Below, in pieces: positions 16,998 through 25,556 of a DNA stretch of 64,000 nucleotides. Both the position numbers and the translations under genes were made by a program. Each line of letters starts with the position of its first letter. Position 1 is the first letter of the stretch. The DNA is from Halomonas almeriensis (GTDB lineage: Bacteria; Pseudomonadota; Gammaproteobacteria; Pseudomonadales; Halomonadaceae). Under the pieces are notes generated by a model. The model was given only the letters and a program-made list of their open reading frames with translations. It was not told the origin of the DNA and ran no database searches. The stretch lies in contig NZ_JAUFPO010000005.1 in NCBI RefSeq assembly GCF_030409235.1, positions 246,175 through 310,174 on the forward strand. Direction: 5' to 3'.

Positions 16998-18199
16998 TGA
17001 CTGCCGTAGCGCTGCCGCCAGGCGCTTTCGAGCGGCTCGATCCAGGAGGGATGCGGCTCACGCAATAGCGTGCCGGCGTTCTGCGGCGGCAGACTCGCGG
17101 CGGCGCGACCTTCTGGCTCGAAGCGTTGTTGCTGTTCGGCGGACAGTCGTGACATATCGAGGACCGTGGCATCACCCCAGACACTCAGGTCCTGCTTGTG
17201 CGCCTGGGCCTCGGGTGACATCAGGAAGTTGGCGACCACCAGGGCACCGGCCTTGTGCTGGGCGTTGAAGGGGACCGCCACGAAGTGCACATTGCCCAGA
17301 GTGCCCTCGCCGAGATAGTAACTGCGCGTGCTGGGTGCCAACTGATGGTCAAGTACGCCCGCCGCCGGGGCCGTGGGCGTGAAGGTGAAGGCCAGGCTGA
17401 GCTCGCCGTCGCCCATCAGTTGGCGCATCTTCGGCCCGCCGGCGGGAAAGTCCTGGCCCTCCCGCCACAGGTGCGGATGGAGCTGGTCGAGATAGCGCCA
17501 CAGGGGCGCCGTGACGGCCTCGAAATCGGCGTCGTCAACGGGCTCGTAAAGCACTTCGGGGCTGTCGGTCAGCCCCAACAGGGCCTGCTTGAGAAAGCTG
17601 GTGCCGAAAAAGGACGGTGGCTTGGGGTAGGTGAAACGACCGGGGTTCTCCCGGGCCCAGTCCAGCAGGGCCGGCATGTTGCGCGGCGGCTCTGCGACCC
17701 GGGCGCTGTCGTGGTAGAAGGTGATCTGCGCCCGGCCCCAGGGCGCCTCGTAGCCCTCTACGGGCAGGGTGAAGTCCTCGCGCACTTCCGGGTTCTGCTC
17801 GGGCGCGGTCAGCGGGAAATTGGGTAGCTGCTCGGCCCAGGGCCCGTAGAGCAGGTCACGCTCCTTCATGGCGGCAAAGTTCTCGCCGTTGATCCACATC
17901 AGGTCGGTGGCGCCCTCCCGTTTATTGCCGGCCGACTTCTCGGCCAGGATTCGGCTGACCGTCTCGGCGATATCGCCGACCTTGACGTGAACCAGCTCGA
18001 TGTCATGGCGCGCGTCGACCTGCTCGGCCACCCAGTCGATATAGCCATTGACGCGGGAATCCCCGCCCCAGGCACTCCAGTACACGGTCTGGCCGCTGGC
18101 GGCCTCGGTCACCGTCGACCATTCGGACAGCTCAAAGGCCTGACCGATGCCGGGTACGGCCAGCATGGCGGCCAGCAGCAGGCCCCTTGTATGTCTCAT
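16994..18199 (-). CDS. ynjB: ABC transporter substrate-binding protein, YnjB type
   Basis: Periplasmic solute-binding protein of ~401 aa, first gene of the ynjBCD-DUF3047 operon. Signal peptide (LLLAAMLAVPGIGQA). Strong resemblance to E. coli YnjB: GQTVYWSAWGGDSRVNGYID, DLMWINGENFAAMKE, APWGRAQITFYH, HLWREGQDFP, NVHFVAVPFNAQ. Start at 18199 chosen because GAGGAG lies 7 bases upstream; an ATG at 18229 has no good site. The ligand is not known for this family. Confidence 0.88.
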   Translation of the reverse strand: MRHTRGLLLAAMLAVPGIGQAFELSEWSTVTEAASGQTVYWSAWGGDSRVNGYIDWVAEQVDARHDIELVHVKVGDIAETVSRILAEKSAGNKREGATDLMWINGENFAAMKERDLLYGPWAEQLPNFPLTAPEQNPEVREDFTLPVEGYEAPWGRAQITFYHDSARVAEPPRNMPALLDWARENPGRFTYPKPPSFFGTSFLKQALLGLTDSPEVLYEPVDDADFEAVTAPLWRYLDQLHPHLWREGQDFPAGGPKMRQLMGDGELSLAFTFTPTAPAAGVLDHQLAPSTRSYYLGEGTLGNVHFVAVPFNAQHKAGALVVANFLMSPEAQAHKQDLSVWGDATVLDMSRLSAEQQQRFEPEGRAAASLPPQNAGTLLREPHPSWIEPLESAWRQRYGSQ

Positions 18200-18423
18200 C
18201 TCGCGCTCCTCTGGTTTGCCCCCAGGCAATTTCTGAAAACTGCCTGTGCGCGGCTATACGGCGTTGAAAACCTTCTCGCGCGCGAGTCCGATCAAATTGC
18301 TCATTGACTCCTTGTAAACTCCGCATTTTCAAAAAATTTCGCCTTGTCTAGCCTTTGCTCGCCGACTTCTCAGACAGTGCCCAAGTTATGTCGTCCGCGC
18401 GGGCGATTCCTTACAGCTCGCAT

Positions 18424-19593
18424 TCACTGATCCTTATACGGTGGCGTGAAACGGGCGATGAAGCGCCGGTCGATGCGCTGCTTCCAGCGCCACACCCAGC
18501 GGCCGGCGATGCCCAGGGCGCCACGACTGGCGATGGCATGGCCATTGCCGGTGCCGACTAGCGCGAGAACCTGGCGCTGCGGTTGAAACGGCCGGGCGGG
18601 CTCGCCGCGGCAGGCGTGCCGCAGGTTCTCTGCCAGCACCGGTCCCATGCGTACGGCGTGCACGCCGGCCTTGGGCAAGGGTGGAGCAAAAGCCGCGCAG
18701 TCACCGGCCGCCCACAGGCTAGGCGCCATCTCGCTGCCGTTCACCGCCACCGCCAGGCTGTCGGTCACCGGGATGAAGCCACGATCATCCAGCGGCAGAT
18801 CGCTCTGGGTCAGCCAGGCATGGCCCCGGGCGCCAGTGGCCCAGAGCACCAGATCCGCCGGGTGCACCCGGCCCCGGTCATCTTCGACGCCCTGGTCGAC
18901 GAGCCGTTGTGCGCGACGCTCGCCGTTCCAGGTGACACCGGCCCGGGTTAGCTCACGGCGCATCAGCCAGGCGGGCAGGCGCCCGGCGCCCGGCAGCGGT
19001 TGCGCTGATTGACCGAGCAGGCTGCCCTGCCAGTCGATATCCGGGCGCTCGGCACGCAAGCGCGCCAGCACCGCCAGCAGGGTCTCGCAACCCGCCGCAC
19101 CGGCGCCCACCGCCAGCACCCGGCGCGGTGGCGTGGCGGGCCATGCGGCGACCTCGTCCAGCAAAGCCGGCCAGCGCTCCTGCAGGGCATCCAGCGGGCG
19201 CATGGGGAGCAGTTCCGGCGCTTGGGCGCCGGGCGCTTGGGTGCCGGGCGCTCGGGCAGGGGCCTCCAGCGTTGCGCCGACATTGAGCGAAGCCTGGTTG
19301 TACTCCAGCCATTCGCCGCCGGCCAGTTGCACACGCTGCTCGGCGGCCTGCATCGCCACCACTGAATCCTTGACCAGCCGCGCCCCGGCACGCTCCGCCA
19401 GCCAGGCCATGTCGAGGGTCATGTCGTCATTCCGGCACTCGCCGGCCAGCCAGGCCGGAACCATGCCGGAGTAGGGGGCCCTCTCGCCTGGCATGACCAG
19501 GGTGATCGATACACCCGGCTCCGGCTGGCGCGCGAAGGCCTCCAGCACGAAGGCATGCGCATGGCCGCCGCCGATCAGCAGCAGCGACGTCAT
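18424..19593 (-). CDS. FAD-dependent oxidoreductase of the SelD-associated type
   Basis: Flavoprotein of ~389 aa resembling the NDH-like domain that is often fused to or encoded beside selenide,water dikinase. It starts SLLLIGGGHAHAFVLEAF, has APYSGMVPAWLAG (FAD contact typical of this group), a second nucleotide motif VLAVGAGAAGCE and a C-terminal LWAAGDCAAF. The start at 19593 is set by the Rossmann motif; its Shine-Dalgarno site is weak. No selD or selA is nearby. Divergent from metY. The electron acceptor is unknown. Confidence 0.72.
   Translation of the reverse strand: MTSLLLIGGGHAHAFVLEAFARQPEPGVSITLVMPGERAPYSGMVPAWLAGECRNDDMTLDMAWLAERAGARLVKDSVVAMQAAEQRVQLAGGEWLEYNQASLNVGATLEAPARAPGTQAPGAQAPELLPMRPLDALQERWPALLDEVAAWPATPPRRVLAVGAGAAGCETLLAVLARLRAERPDIDWQGSLLGQSAQPLPGAGRLPAWLMRRELTRAGVTWNGERRAQRLVDQGVEDDRGRVHPADLVLWATGARGHAWLTQSDLPLDDRGFIPVTDSLAVAVNGSEMAPSLWAAGDCAAFAPPLPKAGVHAVRMGPVLAENLRHACRGEPARPFQPQRQVLALVGTGNGHAIASRGALGIAGRWVWRWKQRIDRRFIARFTPPYKDQ
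19217..19257. repeat. 15-bp in-frame tandem repeat inside the FAD oxidoreductase gene
   Basis: Two full and one partial copy of a 15-base unit (GGCGCTTGGGYGCCG) encode the APGTQ/APGAQ/APE run near residue 120. The unit is a multiple of three, so length change would not shift frame; the segment is probably a flexible surface loop. Confidence 0.7.
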
Positions 19594-19776
19594 GGTGTGG
19601 CCACCATGCGGTAATTGATGCAATCCAGTGGCGAGGCGCCTCGGGCGGGTAGTAAGGTCATGGGTCAATGCTCGGATCAGGCGGTGAAGCGCCTGGCATA
19701 TATCGGTATTATCGGTTGCAGGACTTACGGCATCGCTGCCTGGAGATGGCGCCCCACTTTTACCACAGGATTTATC

Positions 19777-21051
19777 ATGAGATCAGAAACCATTGCTCTG
19801 CACCATGGCTATGAGCCCGACAATCAACACGCCGTGGCCGTGCCCATCCACCAGAGCACGTCGTTTTCCTTCGATGATGCCCAGCATGCCGCCGATCTTT
19901 TCGATCTCCAGGTACAGGGCAATATCTATTCGCGGATCATGAACCCCACCTGTGCGGTGCTGGAGCAACGTCTTGCCGCGCTGGAATCGGGCATCGCCGG
20001 CCTGGCCGTGGCTTCCGGCATGGCGGCGATCACCAATGCCATTCAGACCATCGCCGAGGCCGGTGACAACATCGTCTCCATCAGCGAGCTCTACGGCGGT
20101 ACCTACAACCTCTTTGCGCATACCCTGCCGCGTCAGGGCATCGAGGTGCGCTTTGCCCACAAGGACGACCTCGAGGGCATTGCCGGGATGATCGACGCGC
20201 GGACCAAGGCGGTGTTCTGCGAGAGCATCGGCAACCCCTCAGGCAGTGTGGTCGACCTTGCCGGCCTGGCTGAGGTCGCGCACCGTCATGGTGTGCCGCT
20301 GATGGTCGACAACACCGTGGCCACGCCCTTCCTGTGCCGGCCGATCGAGCATGGCGCCGACATCGTCATCCACTCGGCCACCAAGTACATCGGCGGTCAT
20401 GGCACTACCGTGGGCGGTGTGATCGTCGACTCCGGCCGTTTCCCGTGGGGGGATTATCCTCAGCGTTTTGCCCTGCTCAACGAGCCCGATGCCTCCTATC
20501 ACGGCATCAGCTACACCCGTGATGTGGGCGAGGCGGCCTTCATTACCCGGGCGCGTGTGGTACCGCTGCGCAACATGGGCGCTGCGCTCTCGGCCCAGGC
20601 GGCCTGGAACCTGCTGCAGGGGCTGGAAACCCTGTCGCTGCGTATCGAGCGCACCTGCGAGAACACTCTCAAGGTGGCGCGCTTCCTGGAGCAGCATCCG
20701 CAGGTCACCTGGGTGCAGTATGCCGGCCTGGAAAGCCACAAGGATCACGCCCTGGCCCAGCGCTACATGGGCGGCCATGCCTCGGGTATCCTGAGCTTCG
20801 GGGTTCACGGTGGGCATGAGGCCAGCATTCGCTTCTACGATGCGCTGCAGCTGATCCTGCGCCTGGTCAACATCGGCGATGCCAAGAGCTGCTCGGCGAT
20901 CCCGGCGGCGACCACGCACCGCCAGCTGAATACCGAGGAACTGGCTGCCGCCGGTGTCACGCCGGACATGGTGCGCCTGTCGATTGGTATCGAGCATGTC
21001 GACGATCTCATCGCCGATCTCGATCAGGCGCTGGCGGCCTCAAAGGGCTGA
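19777..21051 (+). CDS. metY: O-acetylhomoserine aminocarboxypropyltransferase (sulfhydrylase)
   Basis: PLP enzyme of the Cys/Met metabolism family, 424 aa. It makes homocysteine directly from O-acetyl- or O-succinylhomoserine and sulfide in methionine synthesis. PLP lysine K203 is in [11 protein letters not shown]; other family marks are [15 protein letters not shown] and [10 protein letters not shown]. The start at 19777 (AGGA 10 bases upstream) gives the canonical [15 protein letters not shown]; earlier in-frame ATGs extend into the intergenic region. MetY rather than MetZ is inferred from the long insertion ([19 protein letters not shown]). Confidence 0.88.
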   Translation: MRSETIALHHGYEPDNQHAVAVPIHQSTSFSFDDAQHAADLFDLQVQGNIYSRIMNPTCAVLEQRLAALESGIAGLAVASGMAAITNAIQTIAEAGDNIVSISELYGGTYNLFAHTLPRQGIEVRFAHKDDLEGIAGMIDARTKAVFCESIGNPSGSVVDLAGLAEVAHRHGVPLMVDNTVATPFLCRPIEHGADIVIHSATKYIGGHGTTVGGVIVDSGRFPWGDYPQRFALLNEPDASYHGISYTRDVGEAAFITRARVVPLRNMGAALSAQAAWNLLQGLETLSLRIERTCENTLKVARFLEQHPQVTWVQYAGLESHKDHALAQRYMGGHASGILSFGVHGGHEASIRFYDALQLILRLVNIGDAKSCSAIPAATTHRQLNTEELAAAGVTPDMVRLSIGIEHVDDLIADLDQALAASKG

Positions 21052-21120
21052 CGCCTCGAGTGGTAGCGCGCAGGGGCGAAGCCTGCCCTGGCGACGTTGC
21101 TTACCAAAATGCGCGGAATG

Positions 21121-21141
21121 CCCCGTACTTTTAGTGCGGGG
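21121..21141. repeat. Left-end subterminal hairpin of the IS element
   Basis: Imperfect palindrome (CCCCGTAC / GTGCGGGG, one G-T pair) with a TTTTA loop, 16 bases inside the left end. TnpA of this family binds such a hairpin. GAAT just 5' of its foot resembles the right-end guide sequence. Confidence 0.65.
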
Positions 21142-21169
21142 ATGGATAGCGCGGGCCGCGAAGCGGCCT

Positions 21170-21586
21170 TCAATGTGGGCGGGCCTGCTGCTCGATGTAT
21201 TGCCGAACCAGCGAGATAGGAGCACCGCCAACACTCCCGGCAAAGTAGCTAGGGCTCCATAAGGCATTCTTTTGGTACGCCGGCTTCACTAGCTCGGGGT
21301 GCATCAACTTGAGCCTTCGGCTGGATACCCCTTTCAAGCTGTTCACCAAGCGGGACAGCGCCACCTTGGGTGGATAATTCACCAGCAAGTGAACGTGATC
21401 GCCTTCGCCATTGAACTCCACCAGTTCCGCCTCAAAGTCGGCGCAGACACTGCGGAATATCCCCTCCAAGGATTCAAGATGCTCGGCGCCAAAGATGCCT
21501 CCTCTGTACTTGGTAACAAAGACCAAGTGTGCGTGAAGAGCAAAAACGCAGTGCCTTCCGGTTCTATAGGGTTGTTGAGTATCCAT
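21170..21586 (-). CDS. tnpA: IS200/IS605 transposase TnpA (HUH Y1)
   Basis: 138-aa single-strand transposase. HUH metal-binding motif H64-V-H66 in EGDHVHLLVNYPP and the nucleophilic tyrosine Y130 in LVRQYIEQQ. The true start is MDTQQPYRTGRH at 21586; the frame is open further upstream only because it runs antisense to tnpB. It appears intact, so the element may be mobile. A 6-bp hairpin (21154-21168) just after the stop may end its transcript. Confidence 0.9.
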   Translation of the reverse strand: MDTQQPYRTGRHCVFALHAHLVFVTKYRGGIFGAEHLESLEGIFRSVCADFEAELVEFNGEGDHVHLLVNYPPKVALSRLVNSLKGVSSRRLKLMHPELVKPAYQKNALWSPSYFAGSVGGAPISLVRQYIEQQARPH

Positions 21587-21607
21587 AGGCCAACTATACT
21601 TTAAGAC

Positions 21608-22669
21608 ATGAAACAGACCAAGACCCTCAAGGTTCGCGTGAAGGACAGACACGCCGCCCACCTGAGCCGCATGGCCTGCAACGTGAACTTCGTCTGGAAC
21701 TACCTCAACGAACTGTCTGCTCGATCCATTCGGGAGAAGGGTCTGTTCTTGTCTGCCTACGACATGGATCGCTATACCAAAGGGGCCGGGAAAGACTTGG
21801 GGTTGCACTCGCAGACGCTCCAAGAGGTGTCGCGGGAATACGCCACTCGCCGTAAGCAGTTTCGTAAGTCCCGTCTGGCCTGGCGCAAGTCCCGCGGCGT
21901 GCGCCGCTCCCTCGGCTGGGTACCCTTCAAGTCGGGCGCGGCCAAGTGGAAGCACGGGCAGGTCGTCTTCAACGGTCAGCACTTCAAGGTCTGGGACAGC
22001 TTCGGCCTGAGCCAGTACAGGTTTCGCTCAGGCAGCTTCAACGAAGACGCCAGGGGCCGCTGGTACTTCAACGTGGTGGTCGAGGTCGACGTCCAGCCGT
22101 CCGCCGGCCAAGGCGCGGTCGGCATCGACCTGGGCCTGAAGGACGTGGCGACCGGTAGCGACGGCGTGAAGCTGGAGAACGGCCGCTTCTACCGCGACCT
22201 CGAAGACAAGCTGGCGATCGCCCAGCGGGCGCGCAACAAGCGCCGAACGAAGGCTATCCACGCAAAGATCAAGAACCGTCGCAAGGACGCCTTGCACAAG
22301 TTCTCCCGCCGGCTGGTCGATCAGCACGGCGAAATCGTGGTGGGCGACGTCTCGTCCACCAAGCTCGCGAAGACCCACATGGCCAAGTCGGTACTGGATG
22401 CTGGCTGGGGCCAACTGAAGAGGATGCTGGAATACAAATGCGATCACGCAGGCATCGTCTTTCGAGAGGTTCGCGAGGCCTACACCACCCGCACCTGTTC
22501 GTCGTGCGGCTCGCTCAGCGGGCCGCACGGTGTCAACGGGCTGCGAGTAAGAAACTGGGAGTGCGGGGAGTGTGGTGTGCTCCACGACCGGGACGTGAAC
22601 GCGGCCCGGAACATTCTCAGTCTCGGGGCAGGACGTTGCCCTCCAGCAGTGGGAATCACCTCCCTTTAG
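21608..22669 (+). CDS. tnpB: RNA-guided nuclease TnpB (IS605 OrfB)
   Basis: 353-aa TnpB, ancestor-type of Cas12. RuvC-I D174 in VGIDLGLKDV; zinc ribbon C297/C300 and C319/C322 (CSSCGS, CGECG); RuvC-III D329 in HDRDVNAARNIL. At the RuvC-II strand the sequence is GEIVVGDVSS, so residue 246 is Gly where canonical TnpB has the catalytic Glu (VxEDL). Glu287 and Glu290, just before the zinc ribbon (REVREAYTTRTC), could substitute. The stop codon lies inside the right-end hairpin, where the guide RNA of this family is normally made. Confidence 0.9.
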   Translation: MKQTKTLKVRVKDRHAAHLSRMACNVNFVWNYLNELSARSIREKGLFLSAYDMDRYTKGAGKDLGLHSQTLQEVSREYATRRKQFRKSRLAWRKSRGVRRSLGWVPFKSGAAKWKHGQVVFNGQHFKVWDSFGLSQYRFRSGSFNEDARGRWYFNVVVEVDVQPSAGQGAVGIDLGLKDVATGSDGVKLENGRFYRDLEDKLAIAQRARNKRRTKAIHAKIKNRRKDALHKFSRRLVDQHGEIVVGDVSSTKLAKTHMAKSVLDAGWGQLKRMLEYKCDHAGIVFREVREAYTTRTCSSCGSLSGPHGVNGLRVRNWECGECGVLHDRDVNAARNILSLGAGRCPPAVGITSL

Positions 22670-22676
22670 GGAGGTG
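22657..22676 (+). ncRNA. Right-end hairpin, expected 3' part of the omega/reRNA
   Basis: Perfect 8-bp stem (CACCTCCC / GGGAGGTG) with a TTTA loop overlapping the tnpB stop. GAAT (22653-22656) precedes its foot, matching the known right guide sequence of IS608-like elements, and TCAA ends the element 7 bases later. TnpB guide RNAs are transcribed across this end and read the flanking DNA as guide, which here would be the yjbH 3' end. The RNA itself is inferred; only the hairpin is seen. Confidence 0.55.
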
Positions 22677-22682
22677 AGGACG

Positions 22683-24785
22683 TCAATCCCACGTCTTGTC
22701 GTACGTCTCCCAGTATCGGTCCAGCTCGCGATCCTCGGTGATCGAGTGCAGAGAGTAGCGGCGCTTCAGGCGAGCGCCACCGTCGCGGGTAAGGGGCTGC
22801 CAGGCAATGGTTGAGCGGCTACGGCTAGAGCGTACGAAGAAGGCATCCAGCGGCACGGAGATATAAAATGCCTTGTCGAAGCTTCCCTCGCCATAGTCGT
22901 CCCCCGCATCGGTAAAGGTGGACCAAGCGCCAATACGCACCCCGTTATCGAACTCACGCGAAAGGTCGACCGTCGCCCCCAGATCCCCGGCCAGGTATCG
23001 GCCCACACTCAATTCAGCGTGAATATCCTTGTAGCCCGTATCCACGTAGGCCGAAGCATGGCCCGTCCAGGTCTCGTAGTCACGCAAACCGACGCCTCGA
23101 TCGAAATCCCGCTGGCGCACCCAGTTCATATCGAGCCCCAGGGCCCAGCCCTCGTCAAAGGGGCGGTACAACACTTCACCACCGGCGCCGGCATACATCA
23201 TTTCCAGTAGGCCTGCGTAGCCCATGGCATACCAGTTATCACCAAGCTTGCCGGTACGGGTGTATTGCAGGTTGGTGATCCCCAGGTTGGTCTCGGCGAG
23301 ATAATCGCCAATATAGGTACGCACCCGCGGAAGTTCGGAGTCGGCGATATAATCATACTGGTCGAGGTTATCGGCCAGCGTCGCTGTCATACTGCCCGAG
23401 AACCAGCCATGGCGATCCGTGGCATACTCACCCGACGCATAAGCCGAGAGACGATACAGGTAGCCATCCGGCCCGCCGAAGTTCTGCTGAATGGCCGGTC
23501 CCAGCTCCCATGAAAAGCGTTGGGCATCCCCCTGGTACAATGACTCGCCCTGAGGCGCGTCAAGTCGCGCATGGGAGTATATGCCATAACGGTAAGGGAC
23601 ATCGGCCGATGTGCTCTTGGCGGCCGCCTCGAAGGCCTTCCGGTCGTGAACATCTTCGCGTAGCGCCAGGCCGCGGTTCTGCCAGCGATAGTGGAAATGA
23701 TCGACCTGTTCGTCGGCCTTGGCACTGAGGATACGGTTGGCGCGGCCCTCGCTCTGGTTCAGGTGGCGATACGTCGTCGGCGTCCCCGTCACGGTCAGAG
23801 TGTCGTCCTGCTGACGGATCTCAGCGACTCGAATGCCCGCATTGCGCTGCAGTGACTGTGCCGTGCTGTCCCAGTCGGGGGCGGCTGGTTCGTTCAGGGC
23901 ACGGGGAGGCGGATCTTGCTTGGCCTGACTCAAGCCTGCCAGGTTAGCCGAGAAACTCAGCCCCAGCATGAGGGTATTGCCGCGCTCCCACCCGCCGCGT
24001 AAAGCGAAATGCTCACCTACGCGATAGCGTGCTCCGATGTTGAAGCGCGAATCCTGGGGCTGCCGATTGTTCTGGGGCTCATTCGCGTAGTCATTGCCCT
24101 CATATTCCAACTGCAACACCAGTGGATCCCAGGGCGTTTGGTATTCCACACCGCCGAACAACGCTACTGGGCCGCGAAACAGCTGTTGGAAGGCAAACTC
24201 GCCGCCCTGATCGCCACCCGCATCATTGGGTCGGTTGTCGAAGCGCTCATCGAGCCAGCTCAGGGGAGACTCAACATCGCTGGCATTACCCAGATAGCCC
24301 CAGCCCAGGCCCAGGCTGAAATCCAGCGAGTTCCAACGCTTGTTGGCAACCAGATACTCAGCGCCGAACAGGGTGGTACCCCCGGCATCGCGCAGCCCTA
24401 ACGCCAGCTCTGGCCAGTAGCGGCTCTCCTCGTGGAGGCGAAACTTGGCATCGATGCCCTTATCCAGCAAGTCACGATCGCCGGCGATACCCTCACCGTA
24501 ACGACGATTCTCCACCGATACATAGCGAAAGCCGACCTCCATCCAGTCCAGTGGCTGGGCGAAGATCGAAAACCGCCGATAGGGTTCGGTACGGCTCCAG
24601 TTAGCCGCAAAGTGACCCGCGTCATTCATGCGGGCGGTTGGCGTCTGCATCAGCCCCACCCCACCGAAGTCGCTTTGGCCAGGGGGTGGCGCCTGGGCCA
24701 TGGCGGGTGGGGCCGCGAGCAAGAGTGCAGAGGTGAGGCACCAGAAACAAGTCGGGGAGCAGCCCCAGGGGATTACTTTGGCCAT
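22683..24785 (-). CDS. yjbH: YjbH/GfcD-family outer-membrane exopolysaccharide protein
   Basis: 700-aa exported protein: signal peptide (LTSALLLAAPPAMA) then a beta-rich sequence typical of YjbH, a predicted outer-membrane barrel working with GfcABC in group 4 capsule/EPS export. Conserved opening SDFGGVGLMQTPTARM and closing WQPLTRDGGARLKRRYSL. The last codon and TGA stop are supplied by the inserted IS element: the pre-insertion reading would end W-E-TAA instead of W-D-TGA, so the protein is essentially full length. Its start overlaps gfcC by 13 bases. Confidence 0.87.
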   Translation of the reverse strand: MAKVIPWGCSPTCFWCLTSALLLAAPPAMAQAPPPGQSDFGGVGLMQTPTARMNDAGHFAANWSRTEPYRRFSIFAQPLDWMEVGFRYVSVENRRYGEGIAGDRDLLDKGIDAKFRLHEESRYWPELALGLRDAGGTTLFGAEYLVANKRWNSLDFSLGLGWGYLGNASDVESPLSWLDERFDNRPNDAGGDQGGEFAFQQLFRGPVALFGGVEYQTPWDPLVLQLEYEGNDYANEPQNNRQPQDSRFNIGARYRVGEHFALRGGWERGNTLMLGLSFSANLAGLSQAKQDPPPRALNEPAAPDWDSTAQSLQRNAGIRVAEIRQQDDTLTVTGTPTTYRHLNQSEGRANRILSAKADEQVDHFHYRWQNRGLALREDVHDRKAFEAAAKSTSADVPYRYGIYSHARLDAPQGESLYQGDAQRFSWELGPAIQQNFGGPDGYLYRLSAYASGEYATDRHGWFSGSMTATLADNLDQYDYIADSELPRVRTYIGDYLAETNLGITNLQYTRTGKLGDNWYAMGYAGLLEMMYAGAGGEVLYRPFDEGWALGLDMNWVRQRDFDRGVGLRDYETWTGHASAYVDTGYKDIHAELSVGRYLAGDLGATVDLSREFDNGVRIGAWSTFTDAGDDYGEGSFDKAFYISVPLDAFFVRSSRSRSTIAWQPLTRDGGARLKRRYSLHSITEDRELDRYWETYDKTWD

Positions 24786-25549
24786 AGACTACAGTCGTCG
24801 CCGGGAAGTCGGGTGGCTAAAAAATGCGCCAATTCGCGGTTGATGGCACGGGCTTCACGGGATGACTCAGGCAGCCGAATCGCCACGCGCGCCCCAGGGG
24901 CGAGTGCCTCAGGCTGACGGTTCCAGTCCGCTATGCCGCGTGTGCGGACGTTTCCCCGCGGTGTAATCACACTCATGCGGTCACGCTGACGCGTGGCTGA
25001 GGCCGGCAAGCGCGCGATCAAGCTCTCTACCGTCATGTTGGGGCGCCAAGCGAGCCGTTCGACGCCTGCCTGGCTCCATACCTCTACCCAGGAGGGCGCT
25101 TGGCACGTTCCCAGGAAAGCGATCTCGGACATCGGGGGATTGCGGCGCAGCTCGCTGGCCAACGACAACAGACCCAACGCTTCCGGGCTGCGTGCCGGCA
25201 TGGCAGGCATTGCTTGCAGTCGCTCGGCCCAGCGGTTCAATGCCTGCGAGAGGAGCGGCTTGCCGGCGACCTCGAGCACCGGGGCTAATCCCTGGATTTC
25301 GGCGATCAAGCGAGCACGACGCGGCGATAACTCGTGTTGTGTCGACTGGCGCAGCGCAAAGCTGTAGGCCCAATTGAACGGGGGGCGCTGTTCAGCCTGG
25401 CGTTGCATCTGCCAGTTGACCCAGGCATCGACCAGCGTGGCTGGCTGACCCGGCGTTGGGGCCGAGGATTGTGCCGAGGCGCCCGTTGCCAGAATCAGTA
25501 AGCATAAAAGCGGCACCGCCTGTAAAAGGCGAGGTGTCTTTAGCATCAT
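24773..25549 (-). CDS. gfcC: GfcC/YjbG-family periplasmic capsule protein
   Basis: About 258 aa with a signal peptide (LLQAVPLLCLLILATGASA). The C-terminal part resembles GfcC: MTVESLIARLPASATRQRD, ARVAIRLPES, and a terminal LPGDDCSLWPK (in E. coli GfcC ends with a helix that interacts with the Wza-like translocon). The start is uncertain: tandem ATGs at 25549 and 25546 and one at 25576; I chose 25549, which leaves 7 bases after gfcB. Cotranscribed with gfcA, gfcB and yjbH. Confidence 0.8.
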   Translation of the reverse strand: MMLKTPRLLQAVPLLCLLILATGASAQSSAPTPGQPATLVDAWVNWQMQRQAEQRPPFNWAYSFALRQSTQHELSPRRARLIAEIQGLAPVLEVAGKPLLSQALNRWAERLQAMPAMPARSPEALGLLSLASELRRNPPMSEIAFLGTCQAPSWVEVWSQAGVERLAWRPNMTVESLIARLPASATRQRDRMSVITPRGNVRTRGIADWNRQPEALAPGARVAIRLPESSREARAINRELAHFLATRLPGDDCSLWPK

Positions 25550-25556
25550 CTCGGAA

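Larger units (their letters stand above)
21105..22686. mobile_element. IS200/IS605-type insertion sequence with divergent tnpA and tnpB
   Basis: 1582-bp element. The left flank ends in TTAC (21101-21104) and the right end finishes with TCAA (22683-22686), the cleavage tetranucleotides known for IS608-like elements. There are no terminal inverted repeats or target duplications, as expected for this single-strand family, but subterminal hairpins lie at both ends. Joining 21104 to 22687 restores W-E-TAA at the end of yjbH, an independent check of the ends. The tnpA and tnpB start codons are 21 bases apart and divergent. Confidence 0.88.

Noticed and set aside
21055..21100. IS left end further left, at the hairpin after metY
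   Set aside because: The small GCAGG/CCTGC hairpin is better seen as a metY/yjbH intergenic structure; only a boundary at 21104/21105 restores the yjbH stop on excision.
21587..21982. N-terminal extension of tnpA
   Set aside because: Antisense to the start of tnpB; TnpA proteins of this family are about 140 residues and the conserved part begins at 21586.
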